Source: Pseudomonas sp. 31-12
GTDB lineage: Bacteria; Pseudomonadota; Gammaproteobacteria; Pseudomonadales; Pseudomonadaceae
DNA: 64,000 bases
Assembly (NCBI RefSeq): GCF_003151075.1
Contig: NZ_CP029482.1
Span: forward strand, 5,394,001-5,458,000
Reading direction: 5' to 3'
This document shows positions 10,350 to 20,257 of this stretch, piece after piece. The notes beneath the pieces were generated by a model, which had not been told where the DNA came from, ran no database searches, and saw only the letters and a program-made list of their open reading frames with translations. The translations under genes were made by a program, and so were the position numbers. Within the stretch, counting starts at the first letter, position 1. Every line of letters begins with the position of its first letter.

Positions 10350-12125
10350 TTACTCAGCTTTTGGCGTTTCGCGCAGACGAATGTGCAGTTCGCGCAATGC
10401 CTTGGCATCTACCACACCCGGTGCCTGAGTCATGACGTCAGCCGCGCTCTGGGTTTTCGGGAAGGCAATCACTTCACGGATCGACTGGGCGCCGGTCATC
10501 AGCATAACCAGACGGTCCAGACCGAAGGCCAGGCCACCGTGCGGCGGCGCGCCGTATTTCAGGGCGTCGAGCAGGAAGCCGAATTTCTCTTCCTGTTCCG
10601 CTTCGTTGATACCCAGCAGACGGAACACCGACTGCTGCATTTCCTTGCGGTGGATACGGATCGAACCGCCACCCAGCTCGGTGCCGTTCAAAACCATGTC
10701 GTAGGCACGGGACAAAGCGGTCGCCGGGCTGGCTTCCAGTTCTTCCGGGGTGCACTTTGGTGCGGTGAACGGGTGATGCAAGGCGCTGAAGCTGCCGTCG
10801 TCGTTCTCTTCGAACATCGGGAAGTCGACAACCCACATTGGCGCCCACTTGCAGGTCAGCAGGTCCAGGTCGTTACCGACCTTGATCCGCAGCGCGCCCA
10901 GGGCTTCGCTGACGATCTTGGCTTTGTCGGCACCGAAGAACACGATGTCGCCGTCAACCGCGCCAACGCGATCGAGGATCACGTTGAGGTTGGCCTCAGG
11001 GATGTTCTTGACGATTGGCGACTGCAGGCCTTCCACGCCCTTCGCGCGCTCGTTGACCTTGATGTACGCCAGGCCCTTGGCACCGTAGATGCCGACGAAC
11101 TTGGTGTAGTCGTCGATCTGCTTGCGCGGCATGCTCGCAGCGCCAGGTACACGCAAGGCGGCAACACGGCATTTCGGATCGTTGGCAGGACCGCTGAAGA
11201 CCTTGAAGTCGACTTCTTTGAGCTGGTCGGCTACGTCCACCAGTTCCAGCGGGTTACGCAGGTCAGGCTTGTCGGAACCGTAACGACGCATGGCTTCTTC
11301 GAAGGTCATGTGCGGGAATTCGCCGAATTCCAGGTCCAGCACTTCCTTGAACAGGTTGCGGATCATGCCTTCGGTGAGGCCCATGATGTCTTTTTCATCG
11401 AGGAAGCTGGTTTCGATGTCGATCTGGGTGAATTCTGGTTGACGGTCGGCACGCAGGTCCTCGTCGCGGAAGCACTTGGCGATCTGGTAGTAACGGTCGA
11501 AGCCGGCCACCATCAGCAATTGCTTGAACAACTGCGGCGATTGCGGCAAGGCAAAGAACGAACCGGCGTGAGTACGGCTCGGCACCAGGTAGTCACGTGC
11601 GCCTTCCGGAGTAGCACGGGTCAGGATCGGCGTCTCGACGTCGAGGAAGCCGTTCTCGTCCAGGTAGCGGCGGATGCTGGTGGTCATGCGCGAACGCAGA
11701 CGCAGCTTCTCGGCCATTTCCGGGCGGCGCAGATCAAGGAAGCGATAACGCAGGCGGGTTTCTTCACCGACGTCGGAGTACTCGTTCAGCGGGAACGGCG
11801 GGGTTTCCGACTCGTTCAGCACTTCAAGCTCGTAGCCCAGCACTTCGATCATGCCCGACGCCATGTTGGCGTTGGTGGCACCAGCCGGACGCAGGCGAAC
11901 CTTGCCGGTGATCTTCACGACATACTCGCTGCGCACGCGATCGGCGGCGGCGAAGCTCTCGGCGCGGTCCGGGTCGAACACCACCTGGGCCAGACCGTCA
12001 CGATCACGGATATCGAGGAAAATCACCCCACCGTGGTCACGGCGACGGTGAACCCATCCGCAAAGGGTAATTTCCTGGCCTTCCAGGGCTTCGTTCAGTT
12101 GGCCGCAATAATGGCTGCGCATCAT
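10350..12125 (-). CDS. aspS: Aspartyl-tRNA synthetase
   Basis: Class II synthetase charging tRNA-Asp. The N-terminal OB-fold anticodon-binding domain (about 1-110) includes [20 protein letters not shown]. Motif 2 is [18 protein letters not shown], the bacterial GAD insertion spans about 290-430, and motif 3 is [13 protein letters not shown]. Length 591 is typical of the bacterial type. Two ATG codons start it in tandem (12125 and 12122). Pseudomonads with GatCAB often use a relaxed enzyme that also charges tRNA-Asn; I cannot decide that from this sequence. Confidence 0.97.
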   Translation of the reverse strand: MMRSHYCGQLNEALEGQEITLCGWVHRRRDHGGVIFLDIRDRDGLAQVVFDPDRAESFAAADRVRSEYVVKITGKVRLRPAGATNANMASGMIEVLGYELEVLNESETPPFPLNEYSDVGEETRLRYRFLDLRRPEMAEKLRLRSRMTTSIRRYLDENGFLDVETPILTRATPEGARDYLVPSRTHAGSFFALPQSPQLFKQLLMVAGFDRYYQIAKCFRDEDLRADRQPEFTQIDIETSFLDEKDIMGLTEGMIRNLFKEVLDLEFGEFPHMTFEEAMRRYGSDKPDLRNPLELVDVADQLKEVDFKVFSGPANDPKCRVAALRVPGAASMPRKQIDDYTKFVGIYGAKGLAYIKVNERAKGVEGLQSPIVKNIPEANLNVILDRVGAVDGDIVFFGADKAKIVSEALGALRIKVGNDLDLLTCKWAPMWVVDFPMFEENDDGSFSALHHPFTAPKCTPEELEASPATALSRAYDMVLNGTELGGGSIRIHRKEMQQSVFRLLGINEAEQEEKFGFLLDALKYGAPPHGGLAFGLDRLVMLMTGAQSIREVIAFPKTQSAADVMTQAPGVVDAKALRELHIRLRETPKAE

Positions 12126-12219
12126 GGTAGTGGTTTCACTTCTCGTAATCGAAATTCGGTTGGAGCCCCTGCAGATGTTGCTAGGGCTCGCGCGTGTCGT
12201 TCAACTCAGGTTCCAGACC

Positions 12220-12441
12220 TTAGTCAGCTTTGTCGCCGCCGGCCAGATTCTTCTTGGAACCGGTCTTGAAATCGGTTTCGTACCAGCCGGTGCCGCTCAG
12301 GCGGAAGCCCGGCATGGACAGCATCTTTTTAAGCTCTGGCGCCTGGCAGGCAGGGCAGTCGACCAGCGGTGCTGCGCTGATCTTTTGAATGGCTTCCAAC
12401 TGATGACCACAGGAAGCACATTGATAGTCGTACATCGGCAT
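12220..12441 (-). CDS. FmdB-type zinc-ribbon protein
   Basis: 73-residue protein of the FmdB/CxxC_CxxC regulatory family. MPMYDYQCASCGHQLEAIQ carries the first CxxC (C8, C11) and VDCPACQ the second (C29, C32), giving a zinc ribbon. The tail GFRLSGTGWYETDFK is conserved in the family. Function is unknown. It lies just upstream of aspS on the same strand and is probably co-transcribed with it, an arrangement common in pseudomonads. Confidence 0.88.
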   Translation of the reverse strand: MPMYDYQCASCGHQLEAIQKISAAPLVDCPACQAPELKKMLSMPGFRLSGTGWYETDFKTGSKKNLAGGDKAD

Positions 12442-12577
12442 GGGGGTTGTCTCGGCGATCAGATTGCTACCGCATACGCTGGGTTTTGCGGCAAAGAGCG
12501 GGATTATATCCATTAAATGCGGCCTGTGCAGCCGTAAGACTGCACGGGCCGACACTCTGCCCGATCCACCGCTGTGG

Positions 12578-12916
12578 CTAAGGCATTGCGACACAGCCTC
12601 CTTCTTTCAAGCTATGCACGACGCAGACAACCCGCACCAGCCCGGTAAAGTTCTTGACCCCGCCATGACGCAAGTGCACTTCGCGGTCCACATGGGACAG
12701 CAGCGCACTGACCGTACAACAATTGACCTTGGCCATATCGCCCAGAATATCCCAGTACACCTGCTCAAGACGCAAGCAGGTGGCGAAGCCGTTCAACCTC
12801 ACCGACCGGGACAGGGGCCGGGCCAGCCCCATATCAAATTCGCTGACAAACGGATCGATCTTTATATCCTTGACCGGACCGACCCTCCCCTCGCTTCGCC
12901 TGTCTCCATAATCCAT
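12578..12916 (-). CDS. Ribbon-helix-helix domain protein
   Basis: 112 residues. The segment LSRSVRLNGFATCLRLEQVYWDIL, then ISP-like helices to about residue 100, matches the RHH_4 family (a ribbon followed by two helices), usually a DNA-binding fold. A good ribosome binding site AAGGAG lies eight bases before ATG. The target is unknown. It ends upstream of the FmdB gene with about 140 bases between them, so it may be separately transcribed. Confidence 0.75.
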   Translation of the reverse strand: MDYGDRRSEGRVGPVKDIKIDPFVSEFDMGLARPLSRSVRLNGFATCLRLEQVYWDILGDMAKVNCCTVSALLSHVDREVHLRHGGVKNFTGLVRVVCVVHSLKEGGCVAMP

Positions 12917-13178
12917 ATCGTTGACACTCCTTTGTCATCCTTGCCTTCTGTAAGAGCACTCTCGTGGCCTTATAAAAGCGCAGGCGCAAAGGTATATCCA
13001 GATGACTTTATGACCATCGACGTAGGATAAGCCAACAGCTGTAGGGCGATCATGGACAGCGTCCTAGGCCGGCCATATTCCTACGCAACCAGACGAATTT
13101 TAACGAGAGCAAAAGCGATTTTAAGAAGGCAAAGACCGCGAACAACGCCCGACGGGCATCATTCGCGTATTGACGATA

Positions 13179-13649
13179 TTACTGATCCAGCAGAGAACGC
13201 AGCATCCACGCAGTTTTTTCGTGGACTTGCATGCGCTGGGTCAGCAGGTCAGCCGTTGGTTCGTCGCTGACTTTTTCCAGCAGTGGAAAGATCCCGCGCG
13301 CCGTACGGGTGACCGCTTCCTGGCCATCGACAAGCTGCTTGATCATGTCTTCGGCGCTCGGCACGCCGGCTTCTTCCTTAATAGAAGACAGCCGCGCATA
13401 AATCGAATAGGCGCCTGGCGCAGGAAATCCGAGGGCGCGAATGCGCTCGGCAATCGAATCGACGGCCAGGGCCAACTCGTTGTATTGCTCCTCGAACATC
13501 AGGTGCAGGGTCCGAAACATGGGGCCGGTGACATTCCAATGGAAGTTATGGGTTTTCAAATACAGCACATAAGTGTCCGACAGCAGACGCGAAAGCCCGT
13601 CAACGATGGACTTGCGGTCCTCTTCACTGATACCGATATCGATTGCCAT
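13179..13649 (-). CDS. Dps-like ferritin (DNA-protecting/iron-storage protein)
   Basis: Four-helix ferritin-like protein of the Dps family, 156 residues. The helix with [16 protein letters not shown] and [13 protein letters not shown] supplies the conserved His, Asp/Glu ferroxidase residues at the dimer interface (about 33-65). There is no lysine-rich N-terminal tail, so DNA binding through the tail is unlikely and iron sequestration and peroxide protection are more likely. RBS AGGGG lies upstream of ATG. From memory it is positional counterpart of PA0962. Confidence 0.9.
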   Translation of the reverse strand: MAIDIGISEEDRKSIVDGLSRLLSDTYVLYLKTHNFHWNVTGPMFRTLHLMFEEQYNELALAVDSIAERIRALGFPAPGAYSIYARLSSIKEEAGVPSAEDMIKQLVDGQEAVTRTARGIFPLLEKVSDEPTADLLTQRMQVHEKTAWMLRSLLDQ

Positions 13650-13956
13650 GTTTATCCCCTAAAGGTGATGAGTTCATCCAACACGTGCAGGACCACTCTA
13701 GCAAGCCTGCCACCCCCGCGCAGCCCGGGATTGCACAATACCCTGCGACAAATCACCCCTCGGAGCACCGCTGGACTGCCTGATTTGAGTAGCTGCAGGC
13801 TTTGCTGTTAAATAGACAGCGTGTCGCGACCGCCTATTTTCCGGGGGCTGCGCATAGGCTGATATCGGGTACGTGCCCAACGCCTCTTATTGTTCTGAAG
13901 CGAACCGTGCTCCATCAGCTCTTCCTTGTGATCCGTCTTAACGTGAGTTAATCAAA
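13650..13956. other. Divergent intergenic region, Dps-like / membrane cold-shock gene
   Basis: About 307 bases between two divergent genes, so promoters for both must lie here. I see no gene, no clear palindrome and no convincing sigma-70 boxes by eye. Confidence 0.5.
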
Positions 13957-14559
13957 ATGTTGAAAATCGTCCACCTGCTAATGGGCGCAGCAGCTTTGCT
14001 GTTGTCCTTCATCCCTAGCCTGCGATCCGAAGCACTACCTTACCTGCAACAACCCGATTCGCTGTACCTGGCCTTTTTCGGCCTGCTCAACCTCACCCTT
14101 GCTCCCGTTATCCCTTACTGGAACAAAGGCCCGCGTCACCAACTGCAAAACCTGGTCAGCGCCCTGCTGGTCCTGGCCGTCGTCCTGCAAACCCTGACGT
14201 TGCTCGCGCCGATGCCTGTCATCGCCGGTCAACCTGCCGTCCTGTTCAGCCTGGTGGCTGCGCTGATCGCCGTTCTCCTGCACCTGGCTATCAGCTTCTA
14301 CAAATCTTCACCGGCCGCCGCCTCGCCAAGCTATGACATGAGCAACCGCGATACCGGCACCGTCAAGTGGTTCAACACCTCCAAAGGCTTCGGCTTTATT
14401 TCCCGTGATTCCGGCGATGATATTTTCGTGCATTTCCGGGCCATTCGTGGCGAAGGTCACCGTGTTCTGGTCGAAGGCCAGCGCGTGGAGTTCTCCGTCA
14501 TGAATCGTGACAAAGGGCTGCAAGCCGAAGACGTGATTGCCGCCCTGCCGCGTCGCTGA
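13957..14559 (+). CDS. Membrane protein with C-terminal cold-shock domain
   Basis: 200 residues. The N-terminal half has about four hydrophobic helices (about 5-18, 38-55, 65-85 and 95-115) with no recognised family motif. A linker [11 protein letters not shown] follows, then a complete cold-shock domain (about 128-200) with RNP1 KGFGFISR and RNP2 DDIFVHF. The domain should bind single-stranded RNA or DNA and be tethered to the inner membrane. An in-frame ATG at 14338 ([13 protein letters not shown]) would give a free 73-residue Csp, but no strong RBS precedes it. From memory it is the positional counterpart of PA0961. Confidence 0.85.
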   Translation: MLKIVHLLMGAAALLLSFIPSLRSEALPYLQQPDSLYLAFFGLLNLTLAPVIPYWNKGPRHQLQNLVSALLVLAVVLQTLTLLAPMPVIAGQPAVLFSLVAALIAVLLHLAISFYKSSPAAASPSYDMSNRDTGTVKWFNTSKGFGFISRDSGDDIFVHFRAIRGEGHRVLVEGQRVEFSVMNRDKGLQAEDVIAALPRR

Positions 14560-14570
14560 TTCAAGGCTGA

Positions 14571-14608
14571 AAAAAAACCGCGAACAGCCTGGCTGTTCGC
14601 GGTTTTTT
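14571..14608. terminator. Bidirectional terminator, cold-shock gene / slyX
   Basis: AAAACCGCGAACAGCC and its complement around a very short loop, with A and T runs on either side. It lies between the convergent cold-shock gene and slyX and can serve both. Confidence 0.85.
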
Positions 14609-14621
14609 ATTGCCTGCGGTT

Positions 14622-14828
14622 TCAATAATGCGGCGGCGGCGCTTCTTCTTCGAAGGTTTCGAACTGCCCGGCCATTTCTTCCTGGCGCTTGAGCAAGGCG
14701 GCCATCTGCAATTGCAGGCGCTCAACGGCGCGCTGCTGCGTCGCCAGCACATCGCTCAATGACTGGATGGTGTCATCCTGAAAGGCCAGCTGGCTCTCCA
14801 GATCAGTAACGCGATCTTCCAGGCTCAT
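14622..14828 (-). CDS. slyX: SlyX family protein
   Basis: 68-residue, wholly helical coiled-coil protein ([20 protein letters not shown], then [19 protein letters not shown]) with the family's acidic, proline-ending tail EEEAPPPHY. The function is unknown. GGAGGG precedes ATG. It starts three bases after the HIT gene stop, so the two are co-transcribed. Confidence 0.9.
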   Translation of the reverse strand: MSLEDRVTDLESQLAFQDDTIQSLSDVLATQQRAVERLQLQMAALLKRQEEMAGQFETFEEEAPPPHY

Positions 14829-14831
14829 GAT

Positions 14832-15281
14832 TCAACCCTCCAGAAACGTGAAGTCTTCGGTTAACAGCAGACGCAGACGCTCGCGAACTGCCGCGATCTG
14901 CGCTGCGCTGTACGGCACGGCCGGATGTTTGCCCCAGACCGGGGCTGGCCAGGCGGCGTCCTCACGCTTGCGCACAATCACATGCATGTGCAACTGACTG
15001 ACAACATTACCCAGCGCCGCGACATTCAACTTGTCGGCGTCGAACGAATCCTTGAGCAGTTCCGCCAGCGTGGTTGCTTCCTGCCAGAGCTGCTGTTGAT
15101 CTGCGACACTCAACTGAAATATCTCACTGATATCTTCACGGCGTGGCACCAGGATGAACCAGGGGTAGTTCGAATCATTGGATAACAGCAACCGGCAAAG
15201 CGGGAAATCGCCAATCGGTAGCGTGTCTTGTTGAAGTCGTGAATCTAAAGCGAACACCGCGCGCACTCCCGCATTCATCAT
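14832..15281 (-). CDS. HIT domain protein (probable nucleotidyl hydrolase/transferase)
   Basis: 149 residues. The histidine-triad motif reads QLHMHVIVR, so the first position of the usual HxHxH is glutamine, as in a common proteobacterial HIT subgroup; the nucleophile histidine is present. Upstream PWFILVPRREDISEIFQLS is the typical substrate-binding strand. The substrate is probably a dinucleoside polyphosphate or nucleotide conjugate, inferred from family only. Starts tandem ATG ATG at 15281. Confidence 0.85.
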   Translation of the reverse strand: MMNAGVRAVFALDSRLQQDTLPIGDFPLCRLLLSNDSNYPWFILVPRREDISEIFQLSVADQQQLWQEATTLAELLKDSFDADKLNVAALGNVVSQLHMHVIVRKREDAAWPAPVWGKHPAVPYSAAQIAAVRERLRLLLTEDFTFLEG

Positions 15282-16131
15282 TTTTCAGCTTAGCGCGCCT
15301 CCCAAGCGGCAGCGAACCAAGCGACAGGACGGCAGCATACCTGTGAACGCCACTGGCTTCACGCCGCACGAACGCCCCGATATGGGCCTTTTTTGCTCAC
15401 CACGCACCATTACAGAACCGAAGATCACACCGAAAACGCCGAAATGACTGATAACCAATGAATAGTTCCAGATGAGTCCGTTACCGCACTGTGTGATTTC
15501 AGCACAGCGATTAAGATTTTTTGCACCAAAACCGCACAGTGCGTCTACGCTGAGTTCGTCAGCATCCGCCAAGTACTCACTGGAGGGGTGAACCGGTAAC
15601 ATTTTTTGTTGTCACGCCGCCCACCGTCGGGTGACAACACCATGCAACGCACGACGTCAAGCGCACAAAAAACGCGCTTGAAGCCCCCGGTTTTATGAGG
15701 TTTTTACAGCGACAGGCAGGCTTTCAGAAAAAAACAGCTGCACAATTGCAGTTTGTGCACGCTTGTTGCATTCACACCCACATCGCCTTGGAAGCCTCCG
15801 CTGGAAGTGGAAGCCTCAAGGCAAATAAAAACAGCGGCAGGGTTGCCCGATGGAGATTCAAACGTTTCACCAGGGACTCTTTTTACCGACGTACACGCCT
15901 TGGAAAACAACATTAAAGTTGCCAGTCCTATTGCGTCGAGGCTCTAAATTTGCGACATCTACCCAGCTGTTTGCGACAGGGTCGTAAAGAAGCTGCAAGG
16001 TTAGATACGCAAGTATCGCCAACATGATCGGCGTGATATAAGTTTGCGCCGACACAATAAAGAAAGAGCCGCCCAGATAAAAAAACAGGTGGGACGGCAG
16101 TACTCTTCTAAAACCAAAGGAGCAAATCACG
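15282..16131. other. Long intergenic region upstream of the OprD-family porin
   Basis: About 850 bases with no supported gene; short open frames here lack ribosome binding sites. It holds a 9-bp inverted repeat TGTTGTCAC / GTGACAACA (15607-15615 and 15631-15639), an imperfect repeat around 15787-15825, and an AT-rich stretch at 15900-16100. The AT-rich part probably contains the porin promoter and a long leader. AAGGAGC at about 16117 is the porin RBS. Confidence 0.5.
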
Positions 16132-17403
16132 ATGCGCGTGATGAAGTGGAGCATGATCGCACTGGCTGTTTCGGCTAGTATCTCGCAGTTCGCTATGGCG
16201 TCTTCTCAAGAGGAATCCAAGGGCTTTTTTGAAGATCAGAGTCTGAATGTTCATAGCCGTATGCTGTACATGAACCGTGATTTCAAAAACAACCCTAGCA
16301 CTTCGCAAAGTTATCGCGAAGAGACTGGCCTCGGCATACGTACCACGTACGAGTCGGGCTTCACTCAGGGCACCGTAGGCTTCGGTGTGGATGCCTTGGT
16401 CAACAGCATGGTCAAACTGGACAGTGGTCGTGGCCGCACCGGTAATGGCATGTTCGGTCGTGATAGCGAAGGCCGCCCGGAAGACACCCAATCCAAGGCT
16501 GGCGGTGCAGTTAAATTCCGTCTGTCCGACACGGTCCTGAAATATGGTAACCAATACGTTGCCAGCCCAGTTTTCTCCACAGACGACAGCCGTCTGCTGC
16601 CAGAAGTTGCTACCGGCACCATCATCACCAGTAAAGAAATCAAAGGGCTGGAGCTGACCGCAGGTCGTTTCAGCGCCCTGAGTTCGCAGACTGGCATGGG
16701 CCGTGACAGCATCAACGGACCGCACAACCCAGGCCTGACCAGTGCCAACATTGCCGGTGCGACCTACCAGTTCACCGACAATTTTGTAGCCGGCGTAGCT
16801 GCTTCCGATGTAGATGACTACTTCAAGAAGCAATACATCAACGCCAACTACACCCTGCCGATCAACGAAGATCAGTCCATGAACTTCGACTTCAACGGCT
16901 ATCGCTCCAAGAGCCAGGGTCAAGAGCTGAGCGGTGATGTTGACAACCGCATCTGGTCCCTCTCCGCTGCCTATAGCATCGGCGCCCACAAGTTCACCGT
17001 GGCGCACCAACGTTCCACTGGTGATACCGGCTACGTTTATGGCGTTGACGGCGGCGGTACCATCTTCCTCGCCAACTCCATCCAGTACTCTGACTTTAAC
17101 GGTCAAGACGAGCGTTCGTGGCAGGCTCGCTACGACCTGAACATGAAAACCTATGGCGTTCCTGGCCTGAGCTTCATGACTCGTTACGTCCGGGGTGACA
17201 ACATCACCACTGGCGCCGAAGAAGGTAAAGAACACGAGTTCGACTTCGAAACCAAGTACGTTATGCAAAGCGGTCCAGCCAAAGACCTGTCTTTCCGCGT
17301 ACGTAGCGCGATCTACCGTACAAACTCTTCTTACAACGCCATCAACGGCAACGACAACAACGACTTCCGCTTCATCGTCGAATACCCACTGAGCATCTTG
17401 TAA
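16132..17403 (+). CDS. OprD-family outer-membrane porin
   Basis: Substrate-specific 18-stranded porin for basic amino acids, peptides or small acids. The signal peptide MRVMKWSMIALAVSASIS ends near AMA-SSQEE (residue 23-24). Family hallmarks are YESGFTQGTVGFGVDA, FLANSIQYSDFNG, SWQARYDLN and the terminal FRFIVEYPLSIL with C-terminal aromatic/aliphatic anchor. Length 423 is slightly short for the family (420-450). Gene order matches P. aeruginosa oprD (PA0958), but the loops differ, so the substrate is left open. It has its own terminator at 17441. Confidence 0.9.
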   Translation: MRVMKWSMIALAVSASISQFAMASSQEESKGFFEDQSLNVHSRMLYMNRDFKNNPSTSQSYREETGLGIRTTYESGFTQGTVGFGVDALVNSMVKLDSGRGRTGNGMFGRDSEGRPEDTQSKAGGAVKFRLSDTVLKYGNQYVASPVFSTDDSRLLPEVATGTIITSKEIKGLELTAGRFSALSSQTGMGRDSINGPHNPGLTSANIAGATYQFTDNFVAGVAASDVDDYFKKQYINANYTLPINEDQSMNFDFNGYRSKSQGQELSGDVDNRIWSLSAAYSIGAHKFTVAHQRSTGDTGYVYGVDGGGTIFLANSIQYSDFNGQDERSWQARYDLNMKTYGVPGLSFMTRYVRGDNITTGAEEGKEHEFDFETKYVMQSGPAKDLSFRVRSAIYRTNSSYNAINGNDNNDFRFIVEYPLSIL

Positions 17404-17440
17404 TTTCTCAGCGGTAGTTCGATAGCCTCAAATCTGCAAT

Positions 17441-17477
17441 AAAAAACCGCTCACCTGATCAGGTGGGCGGTTTTTTT
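17441..17477 (+). terminator. Rho-independent terminator after the porin gene
   Basis: AAACCGCTCACCTGA / TCAGGTGGGCGGTTT stem followed by seven T residues, about 40 bases after the porin stop. Confidence 0.9.
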
Positions 17478-17563
17478 ATGCCTGCCCGGTTTTCAATTCG
17501 TAAGCAGGCTAATAACGTCCACATGAATAACAGTAGGCAGCTAACATTCCTCAAGAGGCAGCC

Positions 17564-17599
17564 GAAAAAAGCCCAGGCATCTATCGATGCCTGGGCTTG
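17564..17599 (-). terminator. Rho-independent terminator after mscS
   Basis: On the minus strand AAGCCCAGGCAT / ATGCCTGGGCTT with a short loop, then six T residues. It lies 40 bases past the mscS stop. Confidence 0.88.
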
Positions 17600-17638
17600 T
17601 GCGTTTAACTTGACCGAACAGCCAAGTAAAAAACGTTG

Positions 17639-18481
17639 TTACTGCACTGCCGCTTCCTGAACAACACGAATAACCCGCTGTGGAAACGGAATATCGATAC
17701 CGGCCGTTTTCAAACGATCCCGGGACTGTTCGTTAAACATGAACATCACATCCCAGTAATCCGCCGTCTTCACCCAAACACGCAGCGAAACAGTGATCGA
17801 ACTGTCACCCAGCGTAGAAATGACGGCCTGCGGAGCCGGCTCAGTCAGAATACGTTCATCCTTGGCCAGATCCAGTAACACTTCACGGGCCTTCTGCAGG
17901 TCCGCTTCGTAATCAACGCCCACATCGAACACTACTTTGCGGGTCGGCTGACGGTTAGTGTTGGTGATGATGCCGTTCGACAGGTTGCCGTTAGGGACGA
18001 TGATGGTTTTGTTATCGCCGGTACGCAGTACGGTGTGGAAGATCTGGATGCTGTCGACCGTACCGGCAACGCCTTGGGCTTCGATCCAGTCACCGATGCG
18101 AAACGGACGGAACAACAGAATCAGCACGCCGCCCGCGAAGTTAGCCAGACTGCCCTGCAAGGCCAGACCGATGGCCAGACCCGCCGCACCGATGGCCGCC
18201 ACGAACGAAGTGGTTTCCACGCCGATCATCGAAGCTACGCTGACTACCAGCAAAACCTTAAGAATAATGTTCGCCAGACTGCTGATGAACCCTTGCAGCG
18301 CGAGGTCGGCATTACGCAACGCCAGCAGACCACCGAGCTTTTGCGCCACTTTGCTGATCAACCACCAGCCGACGGCCAGCGTTATGACCGCCAGCAACAC
18401 ACGGCTGCCGTACTCCATGATCATCGGGATCCAGGCTTGGGAGGCCTTGACCAGGTTGTCCACTTCGGTATTCAAATCCAT
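17639..18481 (-). CDS. mscS: Small-conductance mechanosensitive channel MscS
   Basis: Inner-membrane channel opened by membrane tension, 280 residues. Three membrane helices are visible (about 25-48, 65-87 and the pore helix FVAAIGAAGLAIGLALQGSL at about 92-112). The beta domain RPFRIGDWIEAQGVAGTVDSI and the C-terminal cytoplasmic cage follow. Length and Gly/Ala packing in the pore helix match E. coli MscS. It is monocistronic, with its own terminator. Confidence 0.94.
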   Translation of the reverse strand: MDLNTEVDNLVKASQAWIPMIMEYGSRVLLAVITLAVGWWLISKVAQKLGGLLALRNADLALQGFISSLANIILKVLLVVSVASMIGVETTSFVAAIGAAGLAIGLALQGSLANFAGGVLILLFRPFRIGDWIEAQGVAGTVDSIQIFHTVLRTGDNKTIIVPNGNLSNGIITNTNRQPTRKVVFDVGVDYEADLQKAREVLLDLAKDERILTEPAPQAVISTLGDSSITVSLRVWVKTADYWDVMFMFNEQSRDRLKTAGIDIPFPQRVIRVVQEAAVQ

Positions 18482-18562
18482 CTACTTTCTCCTGATTCCC
18501 GGCCATCCGGCACGCGAAAAATAAGCGGCAGAAAAGCCCCGCCGGGGTTAAGCACAATCCAG

Positions 18563-18667
18563 TGTGGGAGCGGCGGTGCGGCGATCCGACTTGCTCGCGA
18601 AAGCGGTGTGTCATTCAACAGTGATGTCGACTGATACGCCCTCTTCGCGAGCAAGCCCGCTCCCACA
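18563..18667. repeat. REP pair (GTGGGAGCGGGCTTGCTCGCGA family)
   Basis: Left arm TGTGGGAGCGGcggtg... ending CTTGCTCGCGAA is imperfect; right arm TTCGCGAGCAAGCCCGCT then CCCACA is intact. It lies between mscS and yajQ. The same arms recur at 22908, 24646 and 29574. Confidence 0.85.
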
Positions 18668-18677
18668 GGTTCCCGCA

Positions 18678-19163
18678 TCAGTCGCGGAAGTTGTTGAACT
18701 GCAGCGGCATGTCGAAAGTCTTGGCGCGCAGGGCCGCGATGGCTTCCTGCAAATCATCACGTTTCTTGCCGGTGATGCGCACTTGCTCGCCCTGAATGGC
18801 AGCCTGGACCTTGAGCTTGGCGTCCTTGACGTGAGCGACGATTTTCTTCGCCAGCTCTTTGTCGATGCCTTCCTTGAGGACGGCTTCCTGTTTCATCAGC
18901 TTGCCCGACGCGTAGGCATCCTTGACTTCAAGGCACTGCACGTCGATCTTGCGCTTGACCAGGGCCAGCTTGAGGATCTCGATCATCGCTTCGAGCTGGA
19001 AGTCAGCTTCGGCGGTCAAGTTGACGGTCAGGTCCTTTTCCTTGAATTCAAAGGTGCCCTTGCCTTTCAGGTCATAACGGCGATCGAGTTCCTTGACGGC
19101 GTTCTCGACCGCGTTGGTGACTTCGTGTTTGTCCAGTTCGGATACCACGTCGAACGACGGCAT
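18678..19163 (-). CDS. yajQ: YajQ family nucleotide-binding protein
   Basis: 161-residue protein with two ferredoxin-like halves. The N-terminus [19 protein letters not shown] and the tail [16 protein letters not shown] are family signatures. Family members bind nucleotides, and the Xanthomonas and Pseudomonas versions have been reported as cyclic di-GMP-responsive. The start at 19163 has GGAGAG upstream; a longer in-frame frame exists but is not conserved. Confidence 0.92.
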   Translation of the reverse strand: MPSFDVVSELDKHEVTNAVENAVKELDRRYDLKGKGTFEFKEKDLTVNLTAEADFQLEAMIEILKLALVKRKIDVQCLEVKDAYASGKLMKQEAVLKEGIDKELAKKIVAHVKDAKLKVQAAIQGEQVRITGKKRDDLQEAIAALRAKTFDMPLQFNNFRD

Positions 19164-19240
19164 GTAATCTCTCCAATAAAAGGCGCGCTCAATAGCGATG
19201 GCGCGCGCTTGGCTTGCGGTTAAAATCGGGCTCATTATAA

Positions 19241-20221
<981 letters not shown>

Positions 20222-20257
20222 GCACCGGCTACGCTGGCCACTTGTTCCTTTTCAGCG

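Noticed and set aside
10383..12269. A 628-codon plus-strand open frame opposite aspS
   Set aside because: Antisense shadow of aspS; composition typical of reversed coding sequence.
15695..15916. Short open frame in the leader of the porin gene
   Set aside because: No ribosome binding site, no family signal, and atypical composition.
16050..16110. A-rich leader segment as a Crc/Hfq target upstream of the porin
   Set aside because: A-rich but no exact AAnAAnAA match near the RBS; not enough to call.
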